Source: Candidatus Roseilinea mizusawaensis
GTDB taxonomy: Bacteria; Chloroflexota; Anaerolineae; J036; Brachytrichaceae
Reading direction: 5' to 3'
Length of the DNA stretch: 64,000 nt
NCBI GenBank assembly: GCA_016841965.1
Contig: JAEANN010000054.1
Location: forward strand, 62,001 to 126,000
Shown: piece after piece, positions 25,872-34,300 of the stretch
Layout of the letters: each line of letters starts with the position of its first letter
Numbering within the stretch: the first letter of the stretch is position 1
Program-made: the position numbers and the translations under genes
Notes under the pieces: generated by a model
Databases searched by the model: none
What the model saw: only the letters and a program-made list of their open reading frames with translations
Told to the model about the DNA's origin: nothing

Positions 25872-26570
25872 ATGGCTCAAGTTGTCCCGCGCGACGAAGT
25901 TGACATGCTAGACGCAGCGCGCACCGACGCGGCGCTGCGCTATCTGGATGCCATTTATCGGCTGTCTCAGCATGGCGCGCTGGCCGGCGTCAACGCGATT
26001 GCCGATCGCCTGAATGTGACCGCTTCTGCGGCCAGCCTGATGTTGCGCCGGCTGGCTGCGCGAAGGCTGGTGCAGATTGTGCCGTACAAAGGCGTTACGC
26101 TGACGCAACGCGGTTTGAAGCTGGCATTGCGTACAGTGCGCCGGCATCGCCTGTTGGAAGTCTTTTTGACACAGGTGATGCGTTTTGAATGGCATGAGGT
26201 GGACCGTCACGCCCACGCCCTGGAAACGGCCATCGATGACGCGTTCGAGGATCGGATCGATGAAATGACCGGACATCCAACGCGCTGTCCGCATGGGCAT
26301 GTCATTCCCACGCGTCAAGGCGTTTTGCCGGCTGTATCCGATGTCAGGCTGGTGGATTGTCCAGCCGGCACGTCAGGCGTGATTCGTTGTGTGGACACCG
26401 AGCGAAGCGAATGGCTGGAATATCTGGGCCGGCTCAAACTGATGCCTGGGGCGCGTGTGACACTGAAGTCAATTGCGCCATTCGGCGGGGCTGTGACGCT
26501 GCTCACGCCACGCGAAACGATCACACTGGGGTTGCCGCTCGCCGAAGTGATTCTGATCGAAAAGGAGTAG
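25872..26570 (+). CDS. Second DtxR-family regulator, last gene of the feo operon
   Basis: The 232-residue protein repeats the DtxR plan: helix-turn-helix INAIADRLNVTASAASLMLRRL-like sequence near residues 40-62, wing VPYKGVTLTQRG, a metal/dimer domain with HEVDRHAHALE and CPHGHVIPT, and a C-terminal FeoA-like SH3 domain. It is only distantly similar to the regulator at 22480. Its place downstream of feoA suggests autoregulation or a separate metal or target. The predicted ATG follows feoA by 15 bp without a strong ribosome site. Confidence 0.9.
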   Translation: MAQVVPRDEVDMLDAARTDAALRYLDAIYRLSQHGALAGVNAIADRLNVTASAASLMLRRLAARRLVQIVPYKGVTLTQRGLKLALRTVRRHRLLEVFLTQVMRFEWHEVDRHAHALETAIDDAFEDRIDEMTGHPTRCPHGHVIPTRQGVLPAVSDVRLVDCPAGTSGVIRCVDTERSEWLEYLGRLKLMPGARVTLKSIAPFGGAVTLLTPRETITLGLPLAEVILIEKE

Positions 26571-26579
26571 GCGCGCCGG

Positions 26580-27110
26580 CTACACCCAGCGATAGCGCCA
26601 ACTGACCGGCCGGCCATCTTGATAGGGCATCACGCCGTGAAACTGGCGCGAGTCATCGCCAAACACGAGCGGCAGAAAGAAGCGATCGCCGGGCCACATA
26701 GGCAGCGCCTGGGCCGGCGGATTGCCCTGCGCGTCCACCTGGCAGGCAGCCAGGATGCGCGCCAGTTCAACCCATTCGAGCCGGCCTTCTTGTGTCTCGG
26801 TATAGGGCATCCCCTGCCAGGCAGGGATCAGAAAGATAAAACCCAGCCAGTGCTCGCCGTGCTTGCCAAAGCCGGGCCAGTTGACGGTGCCGCGCAACCT
26901 CAGTTCAAGCGCTTCGATGCCGGCTTCTTCGCGCACTTCGCGGATCATACCCGTCACCACATCTTCATCGGCTTCGATCTTGCCGCCCAGGCCGTTGTAT
27001 TTGCCCAGATGGTGATCATCGGGCCGGCTGTTGCGATGGATCATCAGCACCGACTGACGATCCGGTGACAATACATACCCTAGCGTGGCGACGATGGGGG
27101 TATAGGGCAT
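26580..27110 (-). CDS. Nudix hydrolase, MutT/8-oxo-dGTP type
   Basis: The 176-residue protein carries a complete Nudix box (G, five residues, E, seven residues, REVREEAGI) at about residues 42-65, with catalytic glutamates in REVREE. The upstream NGLGGK and downstream WPGFGKHGEHWLGFIF segments resemble 8-oxo-dGTP/dihydroneopterin triphosphate pyrophosphatases, which sanitise nucleotide pools. It converges with the feo operon (9-bp gap). Its leader begins with a degenerate 7-bp array 6 bp upstream of ATG 27110; no promoter is obvious. Confidence 0.92.
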   Translation of the reverse strand: MPYTPIVATLGYVLSPDRQSVLMIHRNSRPDDHHLGKYNGLGGKIEADEDVVTGMIREVREEAGIEALELRLRGTVNWPGFGKHGEHWLGFIFLIPAWQGMPYTETQEGRLEWVELARILAACQVDAQGNPPAQALPMWPGDRFFLPLVFGDDSRQFHGVMPYQDGRPVSWRYRWV

Positions 27111-27116
27111 TCCGGC

Positions 27117-27151
27117 GATTTCGGATTGCGCGTTTAGGATTTCGGGTTGGG
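27117..27151. repeat. Degenerate 7-bp tandem array upstream of the Nudix gene
   Basis: Reads in 7-bp register as GATTTCG, GATTGCG, CGTTTAG, GATTTCG, GGTTGGG. It lies between the Nudix start (27110, minus) and the nuo terminator. Confidence 0.65.
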
Positions 27152-27152
27152 C

Positions 27153-27191
27153 AAAAGCATCCTCCCGCAGCGTATGCCCTGCGGGAGGATG
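27153..27191 (-). terminator. Terminator of the iscX-nuoB-nuoCD-nuoI operon
   Basis: A perfect 13-bp stem (27158-27170 with 27179-27191, 8-nt loop) lies 9 bp past the nuoI stop. On the minus strand it continues CTTTTGCCC, giving a short T tract. It marks the end of the operon, so no further complex I genes follow. Confidence 0.85.
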
Positions 27192-27199
27192 ACGCCATA

Positions 27200-27892
27200 T
27201 TAACTCTGAGGCGGGGCAGCGGGCGGCTGGGGCGCAGTAGAAGCAGGTTTAGCCGGCGTAGCCGCTGCTTTGGCCGCGGCCGCCTTGGCTTTAGCTTCTT
27301 CGGCCTGGCGCTTCTTTTCTTCCTCGGCAGCTTTCTCGGCCTGTTCGCGCGCCCAGTCGGTAGGATGAATCGCGGCGTGATAGGTGTCTGGCTTGGTGAG
27401 CCGCTCTTTGTCGAGGATCATCTCTTTGATGCGCCCGTAGTCCGACAGTTCATATTCGACATTCATCTTGATGGCGTCGAAGGGGCAGAACTCGGCGCAG
27501 TAGCCGCAGTTCATGCAGATGGTCGAGTCGATGTAGAACTCCTTGGGGGCCGGCACAGGGCGCTTGGTCACCGGGTCGGTGGTGCGAACGATCCAGATAC
27601 ACTGCGGCGGGCAGACCTTGGCGCAGATGCCGCACGAGGTGCATTTATCTTCGCCGGTCTGCGAGTCGCGCACCAGAAACGGGATATTGCGAAAGTTCTC
27701 TGGCAAGGGCAGGCGCTCTTTGGGGTACTCCACCGTCACCAGGCCATAGTTCTTCGGGCTTTGCCTGCGCAGCGGGCGTGGCTCGATGCCGGCTTTCTTG
27801 CCCAGATACTTGAAGTCCTCAAGATAGGTGTTGATAAAGTGGGTGAGCGTAACGCTCAGCCCCTTCAAAATTCCAGTTCCCAGCAAACCCAT
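27200..27892 (-). CDS. nuoI: NADH-quinone oxidoreductase subunit I
   Basis: NuoI carries Fe-S clusters N6a and N6b in the peripheral arm of complex I. Two complete 4Fe-4S motifs are present: C84-x2-C87-x2-C90-x3-C94 and C126-x2-C129-x2-C132-x3-C136. After residue 185 the protein has an extra 45-residue tail of Glu/Lys/Ala then Ala/Pro, absent from most NuoI; a similar Ala/Pro/Lys-rich segment heads NuoCD. AAGGA lies 7 nt before ATG 27892. It is the last gene of the operon, 157 bp after nuoCD, with tandem arrays in the gap. Confidence 0.95.
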   Translation of the reverse strand: MGLLGTGILKGLSVTLTHFINTYLEDFKYLGKKAGIEPRPLRRQSPKNYGLVTVEYPKERLPLPENFRNIPFLVRDSQTGEDKCTSCGICAKVCPPQCIWIVRTTDPVTKRPVPAPKEFYIDSTICMNCGYCAEFCPFDAIKMNVEYELSDYGRIKEMILDKERLTKPDTYHAAIHPTDWAREQAEKAAEEEKKRQAEEAKAKAAAAKAAATPAKPASTAPQPPAAPPQS

Positions 27893-27911
27893 GGTGTGTT
27901 CCTTATCTAGC

Positions 27912-28049
27912 TTGTTCAGGTAGTTCAGGTGTGTCAGGTTATTCGGGTTCGTCAGGTTTACAAAGCTCCCGATATCCTTCTGGAACCTTACAGCCTCTTA
28001 TCACCTTATCACCCGATCACCTTACGAACTTTATCAACCTTTATCAACG
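27912..28049. repeat. Two short-period tandem arrays between nuoCD and nuoI
   Basis: From 27912 to 27956 five 9-bp units all end in CAGG or CGGG (TTGTTCAGG, TAGTTCAGG, TGTGTCAGG, TTATTCGGG, TTCGTCAGG). From 27997 an 8-bp array begins CTTATCAC, CTTATCAC, CCGATCAC and decays into TTTATCAAC-like words up to the nuoCD stop. The first array ends 20 nt upstream of the nuoI start. Confidence 0.75.
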
Positions 28050-29948
28050 TTACCGATCCACTTCGCCGAGCACAATGTCGAGACTGCCCAGAATGACGAC
28101 GGCATCGGCAACTTTCTGGCCGATGGTCATCTCGCGCATCGAAGTCAGGTTGATGAACGACGAGGAGCGCACGTGGTAGCGATAGGGGTTTTGACCGCCG
28201 TCGCTGACCAGATAGAAGCCCAGTTCACCCTTGGGGGTTTCGACGCGGGCGTAGGTCTGGCCGGCCGGCACGCGGTGGTTATAGGCCTTCTTGCCGGCCT
28301 GGATATCGCCGGCGGGGGTCTGGTCGATCTGATTCAGCGCCTGCTCCAGAATGCGCAGGGACTGACGCATCTCCAGCACGCGAATGCGATAGCGGTCGTA
28401 CACGTCGCCGCCATACAGCACGGGGATGTCGAAGTCAAAGCGGTCGTAGATGCTGTAGGGATCGGCGCGGCGAATGTCATAGGGCACGCCGACAGCGCGC
28501 AGACAGGGGCCGGTCAAGCTGTAGGCGATGCTGCGCTCGGCAGACATGTAGCCTACACCAATCGTGCGAGCTTTGATGATCTCGTTGTCCGAAAGGAGTC
28601 GCTCCAGTTCATCGATGGCGCGCGGGATGCGCTCGAAGACCAGTTCGCGCGCGCGGGCCAATTGTTCGGGAGTGAAATCGCGCGCCACGCCGCCGAAGCG
28701 CATGTAGTTGCACATCATGCGGCTGCCGGTGACCGACTCGAACAGGTCGATGATCAGATCGCGCTCGGTGATGAAATAGAGCGCCGGCGTGTAAAAGGCG
28801 CCCAGGTCGTTGAGCAAAAAGCCAATGGCCCAGAAGTGCGACTGGATACGGGTTAACTCGGCCATGATGACGCGCAAATACTCGGCGCGCTCGGTCGGCT
28901 TGATGCCCATCATGCGCTCGACGCCGATCACATAGCCCATCTCGTTGGCCATGCCGCAAATGTAATCGAGCCGGTCGGTGTAAGGGATATTATGCAACCA
29001 GGTGTTGCGCTCGCCGATTTTCTCGTGGTTGCGGTGCAGATAACCAAGCACCAACTTGAGGTCGGTGATGGTCTCCCCGTCGATGCGGACGACCATGCGC
29101 AACACGCCATGCGTGCTGGGGTGTTGGGGACCCATGTTGACGATGATCTGATCGGTCTTCAGACCGCTCGAGGAGCCAATCACAGCATCTGCCCCAGTGT
29201 CTAGAGGCGGAACTTCAAGATCATGCCCATTGCCGCCCTCCAACATCGACTCGTAAATGTTGCCGTCGGGATTGGCGACGTAGGTGGCGGGGTCAAAGCC
29301 GGGTGGCAGATTGATATTGTCCGCCCAGGGCACACGCTCTTCGGCGAGCTTGTGGTTACCGCCGGGCCAGCGCGAATCGAACGGTTTGGTGTCGCCCTCG
29401 TAATAGGCTTCTTTCCAGTCCCTGCGCATCGGCCAACCGTTGAAGCCTTCCCACATCAGAATGCGGCGCAGATCAGGATGGTCAGAGAAGCGCGCGCCAT
29501 ACAGGTCATATATTTCACGCTCCTGGAACTCCGCGCCGGGGTACACTGGGGTGAGCGAGGGGACAGCAACGGATTCATCGCGCGGGATGCGCGTCTTGAA
29601 ACACAGCGGCTTCCCCCCCTGAATGTGCGAGACGTGATAGACGATTTCGATGGCGTTTTCAGCGAGATAGTCTACAGCAGTCTGGTTGCTGAGCGTTTCG
29701 AAACCCAGTTCGTCGCGCAGGAAAAGCGCGACATCGCGCACCTTAGCCGGATCGGTAACGAGAAACCCTTCGTAAGGGGCCGGCTGAATCAGCGCTTCGC
29801 CGAAATGTTGCTGAACGACCATCATTTCAGGCGTCAGGGTGGCCAGTGTGCCAGCCGGTTTTTTGTCGGTGTGCTTGGCGGCCGGGGCAGCCTTGGGGGC
29901 CGGCTTGGTGGGAGTTGGTGTGGCCGCAGCAGGAGTAGTTTCTGCCAT
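28050..29948 (-). CDS. nuoCD: NADH-quinone oxidoreductase, fused subunits C and D
   Basis: The 632-residue protein joins NuoC (about residues 45-215, with YPGAEFQEREIYDLYG) to NuoD (from about 265, with MGPQHPSTHGVLR and the quinone-site region near TERAEYLRVIMAEL, ending SLDIVLGEVDR). Together they form the quinone-reducing end of complex I. Residues 1-35 are an Ala/Pro/Lys-rich extension not seen in NuoC. GGAGA lies upstream of ATG 29948. It lies 48 bp after nuoB. Fusion of C and D is known in several phyla, including Chloroflexota and enterobacteria. Confidence 0.96.
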   Translation of the reverse strand: MAETTPAAATPTPTKPAPKAAPAAKHTDKKPAGTLATLTPEMMVVQQHFGEALIQPAPYEGFLVTDPAKVRDVALFLRDELGFETLSNQTAVDYLAENAIEIVYHVSHIQGGKPLCFKTRIPRDESVAVPSLTPVYPGAEFQEREIYDLYGARFSDHPDLRRILMWEGFNGWPMRRDWKEAYYEGDTKPFDSRWPGGNHKLAEERVPWADNINLPPGFDPATYVANPDGNIYESMLEGGNGHDLEVPPLDTGADAVIGSSSGLKTDQIIVNMGPQHPSTHGVLRMVVRIDGETITDLKLVLGYLHRNHEKIGERNTWLHNIPYTDRLDYICGMANEMGYVIGVERMMGIKPTERAEYLRVIMAELTRIQSHFWAIGFLLNDLGAFYTPALYFITERDLIIDLFESVTGSRMMCNYMRFGGVARDFTPEQLARARELVFERIPRAIDELERLLSDNEIIKARTIGVGYMSAERSIAYSLTGPCLRAVGVPYDIRRADPYSIYDRFDFDIPVLYGGDVYDRYRIRVLEMRQSLRILEQALNQIDQTPAGDIQAGKKAYNHRVPAGQTYARVETPKGELGFYLVSDGGQNPYRYHVRSSSFINLTSMREMTIGQKVADAVVILGSLDIVLGEVDR

Positions 29949-29996
29949 TCGCTTTGTCTCCGCTTGGTTCAGAATAATTATGAGCTGAGGCCGGCC

Positions 29997-30668
29997 TCAG
30001 GCTGTTGGCTCGGCGGACGCAGCCGGCGCTGTCTGTGGCGCCAGGGCACGTGCGACGATCTCCTGGGATCGCCGTAAATCGATCAGATCAGGGCCGAGCA
30101 CAGGCACCGGCACAACGGTTGCTTCTCCCTTGCGATACCACGACACCGAGCGCAGGGACTGCTTTTCGATCTTCTCCTGGAGTTTGGTAAAACCGTGCAG
30201 CAACGCTTCGGGCCGGGGTGGGCAGCCGGGAATATACACGTCTACCGGCAGGAATTTGTCGATGCCGGACACAACGTTGTATCCCTCCTTGAACGGCCCG
30301 CCGCTGGTGGCGCATGCGCCCATAGCAATCACATAGCGCGGCTCGGGCATCTGGTTGTACAGACGCACGATCTGCGGCACCATCTTCTTGGTCACTGTGC
30401 CCGATACAATCATCAGGTCAGCCTGGCGCGGGCTGGGGCGCATGAGTTCCCAACCAAAGCGGGCCAGGTCATGCCGGCTGGCAGCCGTGCAGATCATCTC
30501 GATGGCGCAACAGGCCAGGCCAAACAACATTGGCCACATGCTGCGCTTGCGTCCCCAGTTATAGAGCTTGTCGAGCGTCGTGATGAACACATTGTTGTTC
30601 AACTCAGGGGGCACGCGTGGATCGTTCTTGATTTCTTCAATAGGTTGATTGGTCGCCAATTCAGCCAT
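29997..30668 (-). CDS. nuoB: NADH-quinone oxidoreductase subunit B
   Basis: NuoB holds cluster N2, the last electron donor to quinone. Cluster ligands are visible in [10 protein letters not shown] near residue 59 (two adjacent Cys), MGACATSGG near 124 and PGCPPRPE near 153. The 223-residue length includes a short Ala/Pro-rich C-terminus. ATG 30668 is chosen over 30692 from family length. No nuoA precedes it; instead iscX lies 66 bp upstream on the same strand. Subunits A, H and J-N are absent from the window. Confidence 0.95.
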   Translation of the reverse strand: MAELATNQPIEEIKNDPRVPPELNNNVFITTLDKLYNWGRKRSMWPMLFGLACCAIEMICTAASRHDLARFGWELMRPSPRQADLMIVSGTVTKKMVPQIVRLYNQMPEPRYVIAMGACATSGGPFKEGYNVVSGIDKFLPVDVYIPGCPPRPEALLHGFTKLQEKIEKQSLRSVSWYRKGEATVVPVPVLGPDLIDLRRSQEIVARALAPQTAPAASAEPTA

Positions 30669-30734
30669 ATTCAAATTCCATTTTCCATGCACCGCATCGC
30701 CTGTTGCGGTGAGCGCAATAAACTGTGCGGCAAG

Positions 30735-30971
30735 TTAAACCACACCCTGTTTCAGGCCACCGATTTCCAGCCATTCGCACCGGATGTCGTCCAACCACTC
30801 TGTGCGCGCCATGTCTGGATCGTCGCTGAAGCCCGGCAGGGCAATCACCCATTGCCTTAACGTCGCATAATCCACTTCCAGCGGTTCTGCATCTGGATGA
30901 CACGCCTTGAGCAACAGAGCAATCGGGTACGCGTCGTCCCAGTAAATCGGGTCTGCACCTGACCTCGCCAT
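30735..30971 (-). CDS. iscX: IscX-like Fe-S assembly adaptor
   Basis: The 78-residue acidic protein fits the IscX (YfhJ) pattern: YWDDAYPIALLL at the N-terminus, a DYATLRQWVIALPGFSDDPD core and ILEAI-W-like ending DIRCEWLEIGG. In E. coli IscX binds the cysteine desulfurase IscS and iron and modulates Fe-S assembly. No iscS or iscU is nearby; the gene instead heads the nuoB-nuoCD-nuoI operon, whose products need many clusters. A perfect TATAAT lies 11 nt upstream, suggesting an almost leaderless mRNA. Confidence 0.78.
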   Translation of the reverse strand: MARSGADPIYWDDAYPIALLLKACHPDAEPLEVDYATLRQWVIALPGFSDDPDMARTEWLDDIRCEWLEIGGLKQGVV

Positions 30972-30982
30972 GACAGGCCCGG

Positions 30983-30988
30983 ATTATA
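30983..30988 (-). promoter_or_regulatory. -10 element of the iscX-nuo operon
   Basis: Perfect TATAAT on the minus strand, ending 11 nt before the iscX ATG at 30971, so the transcript would start only a few bases before the codon. No good -35 hexamer is seen 16-18 bp upstream. Confidence 0.55.
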
Positions 30989-31180
30989 CCTCTGACCTCG
31001 ACGATAATGATACATTTCACAAATGAGCGCAGAATTAAAATTAGCAAGAAGTCGATCTTTCAAATGAGGTCAAGGCCAGAGCGCCTGGCCAAGATGCGCG
31101 CATCCTGCGCGCACAGGACGTGCACAAACCGCCTTATTCTCGGATTCTCGGGGCGTGTGTTTTCGCAGCAATATCACAGC

Positions 31181-31228
31181 CGCCCAGCAGGCCGCCCAGC
31201 AGGCCGCCCAGCAGGCCGCCCAGCGGCA
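31181..31228. repeat. 12-bp tandem array, unit CGCCCAGCAGGC
   Basis: Three identical 12-bp copies (31181-31216) and a fourth with changes at its end. The period matches the other arrays but the sequence is different. It lies just upstream of the promoter of the histidine kinase gene. Confidence 0.95.
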
Positions 31229-31232
31229 GGCT

Positions 31233-31258
31233 CGGCCATAGCCAATTGGCCGTATAAT
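31233..31258 (+). promoter_or_regulatory. Palindrome and -10 element upstream of the histidine kinase gene
   Basis: CGGCCA (31233-31238) and TGGCCG (31247-31252) form an inverted repeat with an 8-bp spacer, directly followed by a perfect TATAAT at 31253-31258. The palindrome would overlap a -35/-10 spacer, as expected for a repressor or activator site. No consensus -35 is seen. Confidence 0.5.
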
Positions 31259-31283
31259 CTGCATCCAACCTGGGGGTGCACTC

Positions 31284-31322
31284 ATGTCTTTGCCGTCCCT
31301 GCAAGCCCTCTGTTGTCCGTAA
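31284..31322 (+). CDS. Possible 12-codon leader peptide
   Basis: ATG 31284, preceded by GGGGGTG at 6-nt spacing, reads MSLPSLQALCCP and stops at 31322, 44 bp before the histidine kinase start. It lies 25 nt after TATAAT. Leader ORFs of this size can couple translation or sense starvation, but chance is not excluded. Confidence 0.3.
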   Translation: MSLPSLQALCCP

Positions 31323-31366
31323 GTGGCAGCTTGATTGTTAGCTTGTTGATTTGACTCAGGGTACTT

Positions 31367-34300
31367 ATGCGTGACATCATGTCGCGCTCCCGCGACCTGC
31401 CTGCCTTTCGGCAGGCCGTGGTTGTCGCTGTGCTGATCCTCTCAGCATACAGTGTCTGCCTTGCCATATTTCAGTCAGTCCCACAGGCTCTGTTGACCGT
31501 GCAGACTGTGTTTGGCTGCGCACTGGCGACGCTGGTTGCTGCTGCATGTATGTGGGCAGCTCGGCAATCTCTGCGCATGGCCCCACAGTTGGGTCCGCCA
31601 TGGACGCTCATGGCAACCGGCATGCTGTGTGTCGTGGCAACAGCAGCCATAGATTTGCCGCCGGCGCTGCAGATGTTGCCGCGCGGGGCGATCTTCTCTG
31701 TGGCCGATGTGGGGCGCGTGATGTTTTACATTCTGTTCATCACCGCCATGCTGATGATGCCGCGTGAGATGCTTGATCGTGCCAGATGGCTATCGATCTT
31801 GCTCGACGTGGTCACTCTCAGCATTGCCGGCATTGTGCTGTTGTGGTCATTTGTCTTCATTCCGGCCATTGCCGACGACGCGCTGCGTCAGCCGTTTTCG
31901 GCGCGCTCGCACGACCTGCTTTTAATGCTGCTCTACCCGGCCTTGGGTTTGATGCTGTTGTGGACATCCGTGATGATCCTGCTGCAACGGCCTGTAGGTG
32001 TGCCGAGGCTCACCATTGGGCTGCTGTTTGCCGGGAGCGTGCTTGCCATGGTCAGCGATGTGCTGCTGGAAGCGCGCTCCGTGCTTTCGCCCTTTGCAGT
32101 GGTTGCGCCGGCGCCCACGGCCGAAGCAGTCTGGTTCGTTGGCTGCCTGCTGCTGGGTCTGGCAGCGATGGCCCATGTCGACACCCTGCCGGCAACGGTC
32201 GCGATACAGAAGGAGCATCGCGCGCCCAGTCAGGAGCGGCCCTCGCCACCGATATCGGCCGGCAAAATGGCCGGCTTGCGCCGGAAATGGGCTCGCTATC
32301 TACCGCTGGCCTGGACGATTTTTGCCTATCTATTGCTGACGTGGAGCGCCTACTTCGCCGCCGGGATCACGATGCCGGTTCCCTTCACCGTGTCTGTGCT
32401 CGGTGTATCGGTACTGTTCGGACTGGTGTTATTGCGCCAGCTTGCCACCACAACTGAGAACATCGACCTGGCCGAGCGACTGCGCAACGAGCTTGCTGAG
32501 CGCCGGATAGCGGAGGAATTGCTCTATCTCAATCAGGAGCGCATGAAGCATCTGCTCTCAGCGACGCCGGCTGTCATCTATGCCGCCAGCGCGGCGGAAC
32601 AGAATGGCCGCCGGCTGACATTCGTCAGTGACAATGTGCGCGTTATTCTGGGTCACGCGCCGGGCGCATTCACGACCGATCAGAGATTCTGGCTGGCGTG
32701 CGTGCACCCCGACGACCGTCCCGACCTGCTGGAGCGCCTGCGCCGGCCCGGCGGCGGCGAATCATTCGTCCACGAATACCGGTTCAGAACCAGCGCCGGC
32801 CTCTACCGCTGGGTACGCGACGAGGCCCGCCTGATCCGCGATAACACCGGGCAACCTGTTGAGGTCGTAGGGTTCTGGGCCGACATCACCGAGCGCAAGC
32901 GCATGGAACAGGCGTTGCGCCAGGCCAATGACGAGCTGGAATTGCGGGTGCAGGCCCGCACAGCGGAGCTGTCACAGACGCTTGAAGAGCTGCGGCGAGA
33001 AATCAATGAACGACAGCAGGCCGAAGCATCGCTGCGCGAATCCGAGGCCAAATTTCGCAGCTTCGTCGAGCAATCCACAGACTGTCTCCTGTTGACAGAC
33101 GAACAGGGCAACATTGTCGAGTGGAATCGCAGCTTCGAGGCGCTGACCGGTCTGCCCCGCGAGCGTGCGATTGGGCGCAAGGTTTGGGACGCGCAGTGGG
33201 AGATGATTCCTGAGGAATTGCAGACTGCGGACCGGCGCGCGCGTATTGAGCAGGTATTCAAGCAGGCTCTCTGGGCCGGCGAGCAGCCGTTTTCAGGCCG
33301 GCTGACTGAAGGACGAATTCAGTCACTTGATGGCACCCGGCGCATCGTTCAGCAACGCGCTTTTCCCATCTGCACCAAACGCGGCATCTGTGTCGGCGCC
33401 GTGTTGCGCGACGTGACCCCGCAAAAAGAGGCCGAGCAGCGACTGCGCGACTCAGAGGCCAGATATCGCGCCATTTCAGAATTGATCTCCGATTTCGCGT
33501 TTGCGGTGCGCGTTGCGCCGGACAACACGGCGACTCTGGAGTGGGTGACCGACGGATTCAACCGCATCGCCGGCGGACACCTGAGCGCAAATGGCTTGGA
33601 CATGCTGAAGTGGGTAGAACCAGAAGACCGGCCCAACGTGCTGAACAGGATTCGGGCCGCGCTGTCATCGAGACGTGCAACCACATTCGAGACGCGCATC
33701 CGCTCTGGCACAGGCCGGCAACACTGGATCGAGGGCACGCTGCTGGCGCAGCGTGACACAGTTCAGGGGGTGCGGTTGATCTGCGCCGGCCAGGACATCA
33801 CGGCCCGCAAGCAGGCCGAGGCGCGCGAGCGCCAATACACCGAAAATTTGCAGGCGCTGTCGCGCACCGCCATGGCTTTCCTCGAATTGCCGATCGGCGC
33901 GGACATCTATCGCCTGATTGCAGACCAACTGTACGCCCTCATCGGCGAGCCGGCTGCCGTAGCGGCGACATCTTTCGATGCGGCCACCAGCCGGCTGACG
34001 GTGTGCACCGTGGCCGGCCTTGATCGTTTTGCCGCGCTCAACGGCCTTAACGTGCCCGTCAACGTGCAGGATATTCAAGTCACGCTCGGCCAGGACGATA
34101 TCGCCAGGCTGGCAAAGGGGCATCTCGCGCGTCTCGACGTATCGCGCATCGACCTTGCCCTGCGTCATGTGCTTCCCGCAACGCGCGCAAGCCTGCTCGA
34201 TCTGATCAGCGACTGTGCCATGTATAGCATGGGCTTCAGCGGCAATGGACAACTTTTTGGCAGCATTGCCATTCTGCTGCCCAAAGGCCGGCACCTTGAC

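Larger units (their letters stand above)
30972..31366. other. 395-bp divergent control region between iscX and the histidine kinase
   Basis: Contains the iscX -10 element (30983-30988, minus), two small inverted repeats near 31074-31115, the 12-bp array at 31181-31228, a palindrome plus TATAAT at 31233-31258 and a 12-codon leader ORF at 31284-31322. No larger gene is evident; the frames at 31007 and 31070 lack coding signs. Confidence 0.6.

Noticed and set aside
31007-31354. 115-codon plus-strand frame upstream of the histidine kinase
   Set aside because: It reads through small hairpins, the 12-bp array and the promoter region and has no family resemblance.
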